Below, piece by piece: positions 16,961 through 24,190 of a stretch of DNA of 25,008 nt. The stretch is taken from positions 1 to 25,008 of the IMG/VR virus record IMGVR_UViG_3300032313_001771. The stretch is one strand, 5' to 3'. The translations under genes were made by a program, and so were the position numbers. Every line of letters starts with the position of its first letter. The stretch's first letter is position 1. Source of the stretch: a virus. The notes under the pieces are model-generated. The model did not search any database and was not told the origin of the DNA. It saw only the letters and a list, made by a program, of their open reading frames with translations.

Positions 16961-19947
16961 TGGCGACTACTCAAAGGAATACTAAATTTTTCTACCCACC
17001 ACGGCCAGGTAGTGGAGCGGGAACCTTCTCTGACAACATTGTTGGATTACAAACAGTGGAGGGAGGAGGACTTACGCAAGGAAACTTTGAGTTCACAACT
17101 TCGGTTACAGAAAGAGTAACTAGAGACTTTAATGTAGGAGCGTTCTCTCAACCAATTGGTTTGGATGGGTTAAATATTAATGACTTAGAGGAAAGTAGGA
17201 GGATAATTGCGACACAATTCAGAGTTTATCCAAATTACGATGTCTCTCAAGTATTAAACTTTTCGATGTATGGATCTTTGAGTAAAAGATTTCAGGTGTC
17301 AGTAACAGAAATAATTAATAGGTTTCCAGCGTCTTTGGATATAGTCTTCAACAATGAAGACTTTGTGACTGGAGCAACTGCAACTAATATATCTTATGAT
17401 ATTAATACTGATGAAACTACATTAAGAATAAACACTGATAGAATCAATAATCCTTTTGATATTGATTATTCATTAAGTGCAACAACTAATCTATCAATTA
17501 GAGAGATAGTGGTTTCTCCTTATAGAAATTTGTATAACACCTATTTGGATTATTGTATTGCCATTAATGACAACATATTCAACGTAGTTTCCTTTACTCC
17601 ATCTCCAACATTATCATCAGGATACATTGAATTTATAGTTTCAGGTGCGCCATTTGGAAAAACTGCGACCATATCATACGAAGAATTTCAAGTTAGACCA
17701 AATGATTTAGTTACAGATAGAATATTTGCTGAAAACTTTGACGAAGTTCAAAAGTTTTTGTTGAATAGATTAATCAGACCTGAATACACGGCAGTGTTTC
17801 AAGTTCCTCAACAAAATGAGTCAGGTCAATTTTTTACGAATTATCAACAAGTAACTTGGCCAAAAGAAGGTCCGTGGAACTTAGATATTAAATCATTTCT
17901 TTTTGAAGATTACCTTACTCAGTTGGAATCAATCGCTGTCAACTTGGATTCATTCAAAACCAATTTGATTTCAAGATTTTTGGTTTCGGATTCCCTTAAA
18001 GAATTCGATACACTTGGACGTAAGGTTGAGAAGATATTCCAAATTTACGGAAGAAGTTTTGACCAAATCAAACAATTCATAGATGCCTTGGCATATATGA
18101 ACTCAGTGAATTACAATCCATCGAATGATATTCCATCACAATTATTAGCCAATTTGGCGCAAACACTTGGATGGAGTTCAAATTTTTCACCAATAACTAA
18201 TGAAGATTTCCTTAGTTCAGTTTTTGGAAATACTTCAACTCCAACTTATCCTGGATATGCAAGAGCATTAGCCCCAACAGAATTAAATTACGCTTATTAT
18301 CGTAATCTTATTTTGAATGCGTCTTATTTATTCAAATCCAAAGGTACGAGACGTTCGGTTGAATTTCTGTTAAGATTAATCGGAGCACCTGATTCTCTGA
18401 TTGAATACAACGAACACATTTATTTAGCAGACCAAAAAATTAATATGGAACAATTTAATGTTCAGTGGGCTGCAATATCAGGAGGAACATATGTTCAGAA
18501 TACTCCAGGTTTTATACCAGGTTCTACATATAAAATCAAAGGACAATCTTTTAGTGCATTCACTTCTATTGCGACTTATCAAGATGTTGCAACAAGACTT
18601 GGTGATTATCCTGTAGATGCTACAGGTTTCCCAAAGGCGCCAATAAATACTGAGAGTTATTTCTTTCAATTAGGAGCGGGATGGTACGAATCTACTCCTT
18701 CTCACAGAAGCCCTGACCAAGTTACAATTACAGGACAAATATATACAGGTCAAAACTTTAACATACAGACACAATTACAGCCATTCACTTATGGACAACT
18801 TTATTTGAATAGGTTTAGAGATTTTCCTTATATGACTGAGGGATTCAAACTTAAAAAAGTTGTAGACAATAATAAATCTTGGTTGGCGGAAGATGATAGA
18901 ATAAGAGTTTCAACAAACGCTGATTACAATGCGTATTATTTTGTAGATGATGAGAGATTAGTTCTCAATGTCAAAAACGTAGATTTGTTTTTGAATCCAG
19001 CACAAGGTTTAGTTTATGATGTTTGGGATGAATCAAGACGATATGATTATCCAATCCCTGAGTCAGGATTAACAGTTGGATATCCCGTACCTGGTGGAGT
19101 CGATAGTACATTTGTAAATCCACAACCGAAGAAAAAAACATTTTTTGAGTTCTCTCAAACTTTTTGGGAGAATATGATTAATGTGAGGAACCGTCAATAT
19201 ATTACTGATGGTAAAACAGGTGGGTATCCAACGCTTCAATCAATTTTTTGGAAATACATTGAATCTGAAAGTACAGTTGGAATACCAAACAACAAATACA
19301 CTTATCAAAAATTGATTGATTATGTAAATGGTATTGGGCCTTATTGGATGAAGTTGGTGGAACAGATGTTTCCAGCTACTACGATTTGGAATACAGGTGT
19401 CAAAATGGAAAACTCGATTTTCCAAAGACAAAAATTTGTCTATCGAAGACAGAGAGGATGTCAATTCATACCAGTTCCTGTTGACCCTTGTTTTATAATA
19501 TCAAATATTTTCGATTATAACTGTACAACTGAATATACTGACTTTAATATATTTCCATGGCTGAATGGAGATGTTGATGTTAGTAATTTCAGTAGCATTT
19601 TATCGAATAGAGTCAACAGTATGTTGGCACAAAGTGGTCTGACTTTGAATGATTGTCTTACAAATTCTGTACAGAGCAGTTGGTATGTTGATTTGAGAAT
19701 AGGTGGGGATATAATAATTCAAGAATTGTTCTATGTGGGTTATGGACTTACAGATGTTCCGACCAACACTATGTGGAGAAACGCATTGATACAATATCTA
19801 CCACAATTATATGATTATGGATTCACATTTTTCTTAAACGGAAATGTGTTGACCATCACAAGTTTGACTTGTACAGAAAGAAATTTCAATGAAGTACTTT
19901 CGTTGAATTCGGGGATAAATATAAGTATTAATTGTCTTAATAACTAA
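16960..19947 (+). CDS. Large baseplate protein with tail-protein-I/gp7-like segment
   Basis: A 995-residue protein. At about residues 340-490 it resembles the P2 gpI / contractile-tail 'gp7-like' family. A helical region (FDTLGRKVEKIFQIYGRSFDQIKQFIDAL) precedes a 'Y-R-N-L-I' helix, and then comes the signature SYLFKSKGTRRSVEFLLRLI with GAP after it. The 'K-G-T-R-x-x-(V/I)-x-x-L-L-x-x-x-G-x-P' pattern is what I recognise. T4 gp7 is of similar size (about 1030 residues), so this may be the wedge initiator equivalent. N-terminal residues 1-330 and the region 500-850 are beta-rich and unassigned. The last roughly 140 residues form a separate module, also present at the end of the next gene's product: VPTNTMWRNAL at 933-943 lies 62 residues before the C terminus. 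It touches its neighbours by TAATG overlaps on both sides. Confidence 0.78.
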   Translation: MATTQRNTKFFYPPRPGSGAGTFSDNIVGLQTVEGGGLTQGNFEFTTSVTERVTRDFNVGAFSQPIGLDGLNINDLEESRRIIATQFRVYPNYDVSQVLNFSMYGSLSKRFQVSVTEIINRFPASLDIVFNNEDFVTGATATNISYDINTDETTLRINTDRINNPFDIDYSLSATTNLSIREIVVSPYRNLYNTYLDYCIAINDNIFNVVSFTPSPTLSSGYIEFIVSGAPFGKTATISYEEFQVRPNDLVTDRIFAENFDEVQKFLLNRLIRPEYTAVFQVPQQNESGQFFTNYQQVTWPKEGPWNLDIKSFLFEDYLTQLESIAVNLDSFKTNLISRFLVSDSLKEFDTLGRKVEKIFQIYGRSFDQIKQFIDALAYMNSVNYNPSNDIPSQLLANLAQTLGWSSNFSPITNEDFLSSVFGNTSTPTYPGYARALAPTELNYAYYRNLILNASYLFKSKGTRRSVEFLLRLIGAPDSLIEYNEHIYLADQKINMEQFNVQWAAISGGTYVQNTPGFIPGSTYKIKGQSFSAFTSIATYQDVATRLGDYPVDATGFPKAPINTESYFFQLGAGWYESTPSHRSPDQVTITGQIYTGQNFNIQTQLQPFTYGQLYLNRFRDFPYMTEGFKLKKVVDNNKSWLAEDDRIRVSTNADYNAYYFVDDERLVLNVKNVDLFLNPAQGLVYDVWDESRRYDYPIPESGLTVGYPVPGGVDSTFVNPQPKKKTFFEFSQTFWENMINVRNRQYITDGKTGGYPTLQSIFWKYIESESTVGIPNNKYTYQKLIDYVNGIGPYWMKLVEQMFPATTIWNTGVKMENSIFQRQKFVYRRQRGCQFIPVPVDPCFIISNIFDYNCTTEYTDFNIFPWLNGDVDVSNFSSILSNRVNSMLAQSGLTLNDCLTNSVQSSWYVDLRIGGDIIIQELFYVGYGLTDVPTNTMWRNALIQYLPQLYDYGFTFFLNGNVLTITSLTCTERNFNEVLSLNSGINISINCLNN

Positions 19948-22082
19948 TGGCGGTATTAAATTATAACATAGCGGTTACAGGTGATTGTTCCAACAATAAC
20001 TCAGGGGCACTCAATCTTTATGTTAGTGCGGGGTCACCTCCATATACAGTACAATTTATCAGTCCGTCTTACTCTTCACAAATCATCACAACTCAACCAG
20101 CTTCCCTTGCTGGATTGGCAAGTAATGTTTATCAAATTAGAGTTAATGATAGTAGTCTACCCACTAACAATGAATTTTTAATCAATATTCCAATATCAAG
20201 TGGGGTCTGTGGTTCTATAAGTGCAGTTCAAAACACAACTTGTGGAAACAATAATGGTTCAGTTACGGGTTCTTCAACTTCATTATACTCTTCAACAGAC
20301 TTTTTTTTGTATGATGTAAATAACAATTACCTGGCATCTGCAAATACCGTTACAAATGCGGCGGTTTTTGGTGGATTGAGTGCAGGAACCTATTATTTAG
20401 GAGTAACAGATTTAGGAGGATGTACGGCATTCACTCCAACTTTTATTGTACAAGACTCTGAAAATTTGGATTTCGGACTTTATGTTGTTCCAAATTCAAG
20501 TTGTGGAGGTTCACCGATAGGTAAAATTTTTGTAACAGGTCAAACGGGACAAGCTCCTTTCAGTTATTTGTGGAATGATGGCCAAACAGGGAGTACAATC
20601 ACAGGATTAACTTCTGGTCTTTACTCGGTTACTGTGACAGATGCTTATGGCTGTACTCTGTCAAAGTCAGGAACTATCACGAATGTAAGTCCAATTGGGC
20701 TTGGGTTATTCACTGCCACTGAACCAACTTGTCTTCAATCAAATGGAGTAATTAACATGACAGTAACAGGCGGTACTGAGCCATTTTATTATTCGGCATC
20801 TACAGGAAGTGTTCTAGTATCCTATTCAAGGACGTTTTCAATTTCAGGATTATCTGCGGGTCAATATAATTTCTTAGTAACAGATGCAGGATTGTGCCAA
20901 ATGACTGCAGGTATAACACTTGAAACACCAGGTGGATTGACAAGTGTTACAGTACAGGGACAGAATTCAACTTGTTCTACAAACAACGGTTCAATCTTAG
21001 TAAATGTTGTTGGAGGTACAGTGCCTTACACTTATACTTTAATTTATCCAACAGGTAATCAACTCAATATTAGTAATTCACAAACTAGTCAAATTTTCCA
21101 AAATCTAAGTGGAGGAACTTATTCTGTTGCTGTTTCAGACAATAGTGGATGTTCATTTTTACAAGAATTGACATTATTGACACAAAACAAATTTACAGTT
21201 TCAACACAAGTATTGGGAACAAGTTGTGGTCAAAGCAATGGAAGTGTTACAATTTTTACATCCTCAGGAGCAACCTTACCTTTGGATTATTCTGTTGATG
21301 GAATACAAAATGTTATTGACACAAATTTGAGTGCGGTGACATTCAACAATCTTTCATCAGGAACTCATGTTGTTACAGTAACTGATGATGATAATTGTGC
21401 TCAGATAACAAATATATTAGTTTCTCCAAGCCAACAATTAAACTATACTTTATATAGCACTTCTTGCGGTAGTGGGTCGAGTGGTAAAATTACTGCATTC
21501 ATAACCTCAGGTGAGCCACCATTTAGTTTTAATTGGTCAGATAATGTACCAAATGAACCTCAACAAATACAAGTCAGTGGACTTACTGCTGGAACTTATT
21601 CTTTGACAGTGGTGGACGCTAATGGATGTTCATTAACAAGAAATACAACTATAACTTGTAATTCAAATTATGCGTCTTACCAAACTTATGTCATGGGTGC
21701 TGAGATATTTAATATTCAATCTCCAACTAAATTTGGATTACTTCAAATGTTAAACGAGGGGTATTTTGATTTAACCTCAGGTAATACAGGTTGTGATTTA
21801 ATAAGTGCAACGTTTACTGCAAAAGTTTCCGTAAATCCATCGGGAGTTATCGCTTCTCAAAATTTCTTCACATCAACATCTTTGGTTCAAGTCCCAACAG
21901 ATAATGATTGGTATAATACGCTAAGAACTTTATTACTTGGAATTCCTGGTGTTGGGAGTGTTATAATTGACCAATTAAATAATCAAATTACTATCGAGAC
22001 AAGTAGAAACAATACTTCATTAGAAGGGGAAGAAATTGTGATCGATTTGATTATAAACTATAACATAATTTGTTTATCATGA
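19947..22082 (+). CDS. SprB-type repeat protein of the phage tail
   Basis: A 711-residue protein composed of about seven imperfect repeats of 75-82 residues, at roughly 5-88, 90-172, 173-250, 252-330, 333-412, 415-492 and 497-572. Most open with a Cys followed by an N/G-rich turn (TTCGNNNGSV, TCLQSNGVI, TSCGQSNGSV), continue with a P-Y/F-x-Y/F strand, and close with GLSAGTYxxxVTDxxGC. This is the SprB repeat pattern, a beta-sandwich family best known from large gliding adhesins and other surface proteins of Bacteroidota. A non-repeat C-terminal domain (575-711) matches the end of the preceding protein, with VPTDNDWYNTL at 649-659. There is no signal peptide or sorting domain, as expected for a virion component rather than a secreted host protein. 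Likely an elongated tail or fibre adhesin; the target is unknown. The stop overlaps the next ATG (ATGA). Confidence 0.85.
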   Translation: MAVLNYNIAVTGDCSNNNSGALNLYVSAGSPPYTVQFISPSYSSQIITTQPASLAGLASNVYQIRVNDSSLPTNNEFLINIPISSGVCGSISAVQNTTCGNNNGSVTGSSTSLYSSTDFFLYDVNNNYLASANTVTNAAVFGGLSAGTYYLGVTDLGGCTAFTPTFIVQDSENLDFGLYVVPNSSCGGSPIGKIFVTGQTGQAPFSYLWNDGQTGSTITGLTSGLYSVTVTDAYGCTLSKSGTITNVSPIGLGLFTATEPTCLQSNGVINMTVTGGTEPFYYSASTGSVLVSYSRTFSISGLSAGQYNFLVTDAGLCQMTAGITLETPGGLTSVTVQGQNSTCSTNNGSILVNVVGGTVPYTYTLIYPTGNQLNISNSQTSQIFQNLSGGTYSVAVSDNSGCSFLQELTLLTQNKFTVSTQVLGTSCGQSNGSVTIFTSSGATLPLDYSVDGIQNVIDTNLSAVTFNNLSSGTHVVTVTDDDNCAQITNILVSPSQQLNYTLYSTSCGSGSSGKITAFITSGEPPFSFNWSDNVPNEPQQIQVSGLTAGTYSLTVVDANGCSLTRNTTITCNSNYASYQTYVMGAEIFNIQSPTKFGLLQMLNEGYFDLTSGNTGCDLISATFTAKVSVNPSGVIASQNFFTSTSLVQVPTDNDWYNTLRTLLLGIPGVGSVIIDQLNNQITIETSRNNTSLEGEEIVIDLIINYNIICLS

Positions 22083-22438
22083 ATCAGGTAAGAATTACGG
22101 AAATATCGGGAGGTACTTATCCTATAAGTGTTTACATATCAGATGTCTATGGAAATAACCAAACACTTTTAGGGACTATTTCTTCAGGACCAGTTCCACC
22201 TGTTGTTGAATATAATACAGTAATACCTTCAATATTCTCAACTGCGCCTGAAATAATGTTAAAGTTGGTCGATGGCAACAACTGTGAAGTATTCAAAATA
22301 CTCCAATGTACTTTTGGATGCGCGTTTGAAATTACAATCGAATTGGCATCTTGTATTGTTAACATTGATATCCAAGAATCCAATTGTAATTTCTCTATTT
22401 ATAGTACAGAAGCGAATTGTGGATTCATTTTAATTTAA
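22079..22438 (+). CDS. Small protein ending in four 11-residue Cys repeats
   Basis: I start this at ATG 22079, in the ATGA overlap with the previous stop, giving 119 residues. An upstream in-frame TTG at 22070 is less likely. Residues 1-75 form a beta domain (VRITEISGGTYPISVYISDVYG ... KLVDGNNCEVFKI) that resembles a single SprB-like sandwich. Then Cys residues occur at exactly 11-residue steps: C81, C92, C103 and C114, each followed by a short alternating hydrophobic strand (CAFEITIELAS, CIVNIDIQESN, CNFSIYSTEAN, CGFILI). Two further Cys at 69 and 77 precede them. Such regularity suggests a small beta solenoid or stacked hairpins. It is probably a cap, chaperone or partner for the SprB-type protein. 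I know of no named family for it. Confidence 0.75.
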   Translation: MNQVRITEISGGTYPISVYISDVYGNNQTLLGTISSGPVPPVVEYNTVIPSIFSTAPEIMLKLVDGNNCEVFKILQCTFGCAFEITIELASCIVNIDIQESNCNFSIYSTEANCGFILI

Positions 22439-22497
22439 TAAAAAAAATATTCATTCTATATTTTTAACATATCGTAAATGAAATAGAATAGTTGTGG

Positions 22498-22506
22498 TAT
22501 TTATTT
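22498..22506 (+). promoter_or_regulatory. TATTTATTT box, degenerate candidate promoter
   Basis: In the 82-base gap before the Thr/Pro-rich gene, TATTTATTTAATAA begins 23 bases before the ATG at 22521. It shares TATTTAT with the exact boxes at 5032, 7457 and 16028 and occupies a similar place. A weak 7-bp inverted repeat (22453-22459 with 22483-22489, 23-base loop) lies upstream, but lacks a T run and is not a convincing terminator. Confidence 0.3.
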
Positions 22507-22520
22507 AATAAAAACATCGG

Positions 22521-24170
22521 ATGTCTACATATTCTATTTTAGTTACGAACAATGCCCCTGGTTGCACAACCGAGATTGAGCAACAACTTACGGTCACTGG
22601 TTGTACTACATACATCGTTAGACTTGCTTCTAACTCAAACGCGTTAGGTCCATTTAACATTTATGTTGATGACGTAATTTATTATTCTGCAGCAACAAGA
22701 AATGACATGTTCAATGGTATTGTGGTTGTATTAGAATGTGTAACTCCAACTCCAACTCCAACACCTACAACGACTGTAACTCCGAGTATTAGTGCATCAC
22801 CTGGACTGTCACCAACGGCAACTCAGACACCTACAAATACGCCAACGGTAACAAATACACCGACAAATACTGAAACTCCAACAGTAACACCGACTAATAC
22901 ACCTACAAATACAATTACACAAACACCAACAAATACTGAAACACCAACTAATACTCCTACAAATACAATTACAAATACGCCTACAAATACAATTACAAAT
23001 ACGCCTACAAATACCGAGACACCAACAAATACGCCTACAAATACAATTACACAAACACCAACAAATACTGAAACACCAACACCTACACCAACAGAAACTC
23101 CAACAAATACGCCAACTAATACCGCAAGTGTTACACCAACTAATACTGAGACACCAACTGAAACTCCAACAAACACGCCTACAGAAACACCAACTAATAC
23201 ACCAAGTGAAACACCAACACAAACTCCAACTAATACTGAAACACCAACACAAACTCCAACTAATACTGAAACACCAACTAATACACCAAGTGAAACACCA
23301 ACACAAACACCAACTAACACACAGACTCCAACAGAGACTCCAACAAACACGCCTACAGAGACTTCAACTAACACGCCAACACAAACACCAACTAACACAG
23401 AGACACCAACAAATACACCAAGTGAGACTCCAACAGAGACTCCTACAAACACGCCTACAGAAACACCAACTAATACACCAACTCAAACCGCAACTGTAAC
23501 TTCAACACCTAGTGAGACACCAACACAAACGCCTACAGAGACTCCAACTAACACACCAACTACTACAACAACACCAACTAATACACCTTCACCTACACCT
23601 ACTAGTCAACCGTTATTTGCTTATGTAACTATTGAACCACAAGGACAAACGTCTAATTTCAATGGATGGATGTTATCACAAGGTTCTGCGTTCCGTGGAT
23701 TCGGGATTAACGGAGCGACAACCGCAAACGCTGTAACATTTAACCAACAGATGAATGCTTACTTGAACTACTCAGGATGGGGAGGAAATTCACCTGCAAT
23801 CATTACAGGTACAATTTCTCCAACATCAGGTGGAAATGATGCGTATGGTAATCCAATTAACGCTTATTTATTCCAAACAACACAAATACCAGCGGGAACA
23901 ACACCAAGTAATGCTTGGTATACATGGTATATATCTACGGGAGCAACAAATGGTCAAATTATGACACAAATTGCAACTAATACCGCAAATAATCCAACTG
24001 CATTGGTAGGGAGAAATCTAAATTCATCTTACTATAACCTAACGGTATCATATACTGGTGGTACAATCCCACCAGGTACATATCGAGTTTATACTACTTA
24101 TTCAGATCCTGCCTTTAGAATAAACGCATCGCTAAACAATATTTATTTTAAAGGAAACGCATTAATATAA
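22521..24170 (+). CDS. Two-domain adhesin-like protein with long Thr/Pro repeat linker
   Basis: A 549-residue protein in three parts. Residues 1-73 are a small beta domain with Cys at 15, 28 and 73. Its first 28 residues ([12 protein letters not shown] ... TVTGC) look like the closing hairpin of an SprB-type repeat, followed by [14 protein letters not shown]. Residues 75-361 are almost wholly Thr, Pro, Asn, Glu and Gln in TPTNTP/ETPTQTP units, uncharged except for Glu, and should be an extended flexible or glycosylatable rod. Residues 362-549 form a globular domain starting [12 protein letters not shown], Gly/Asn/Thr-rich with many aromatics and no Cys. It is a plausible receptor-binding or fibre-tip domain. 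No signal peptide or membrane anchor is visible. Neighbouring genes encode other adhesin-like proteins, so a fibre or whisker role fits. The function is inference. Confidence 0.8.
   Translation: MSTYSILVTNNAPGCTTEIEQQLTVTGCTTYIVRLASNSNALGPFNIYVDDVIYYSAATRNDMFNGIVVVLECVTPTPTPTPTTTVTPSISASPGLSPTATQTPTNTPTVTNTPTNTETPTVTPTNTPTNTITQTPTNTETPTNTPTNTITNTPTNTITNTPTNTETPTNTPTNTITQTPTNTETPTPTPTETPTNTPTNTASVTPTNTETPTETPTNTPTETPTNTPSETPTQTPTNTETPTQTPTNTETPTNTPSETPTQTPTNTQTPTETPTNTPTETSTNTPTQTPTNTETPTNTPSETPTETPTNTPTETPTNTPTQTATVTSTPSETPTQTPTETPTNTPTTTTTPTNTPSPTPTSQPLFAYVTIEPQGQTSNFNGWMLSQGSAFRGFGINGATTANAVTFNQQMNAYLNYSGWGGNSPAIITGTISPTSGGNDAYGNPINAYLFQTTQIPAGTTPSNAWYTWYISTGATNGQIMTQIATNTANNPTALVGRNLNSSYYNLTVSYTGGTIPPGTYRVYTTYSDPAFRINASLNNIYFKGNALI
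22902..23080 (+). repeat. 47-bp exact direct repeat with a nested 24-bp tandem duplication
   Basis: Bases 22902-22948 and 23034-23080 are identical (47 bp) at an offset of 132 bases (44 codons). Between them a 24-bp unit is perfectly duplicated in tandem at 22959-22982 and 22983-23006. Both preserve the reading frame. Confidence 0.85.
23184..23308 (+). repeat. Overlapping 41-bp and 42-bp exact repeats in the Thr/Pro array
   Basis: Bases 23184-23224 recur at 23268-23308 (41 bp, offset 84). Bases 23207-23248 recur at 23237-23278 (42 bp, offset 30, so self-overlapping tandem copies). Offsets are whole codons. This is a second duplication centre, separate from the one at 22902-23080. Confidence 0.85.
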
Positions 24171-24190
24171 AATAAAATAAAAAAAATAAC

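Larger units (their letters stand above)
22743..23603 (+). repeat. Coding low-complexity array, Thr/Pro codon repeats
   Basis: About 860 bases of in-frame repeats of ACN-CCN-ACN plus AAT/GAA/CAA codons. Codon choice varies between units (act/aca/acg, cca/cct/ccg), yet blocks of perfect identity stand out, so the array seems to combine older diverged units with recent duplications. All repeat offsets found by eye are multiples of three. The reverse complement is also open over much of the array (22823-23452), purely as a by-product of the composition. Confidence 0.95.

Noticed and set aside
22070-22078. TTG at 22070 as start of the small Cys-repeat protein
   Set aside because: ATG 22079 forms a classic ATGA overlap with the preceding stop and is more likely.
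22453-22489. 7-bp inverted repeat ATTCTAT/ATAGAAT after the small Cys-repeat gene
   Set aside because: The loop is 23 bases, the stem is A/T-only except one pair, and no T tract follows, so it is not a convincing terminator or operator.
22823-23452. Long minus-strand frame rich in Val/Gly ([11 protein letters not shown]) opposite the Thr/Pro array
   Set aside because: It is the reverse complement of ACN/CCN codon repeats, and its open state is a by-product of composition.
22743-23603. Regularly spaced repeats that might suggest a CRISPR array
   Set aside because: Units are coding, in frame, of varying length and without unique spacers, and no cas genes are near.
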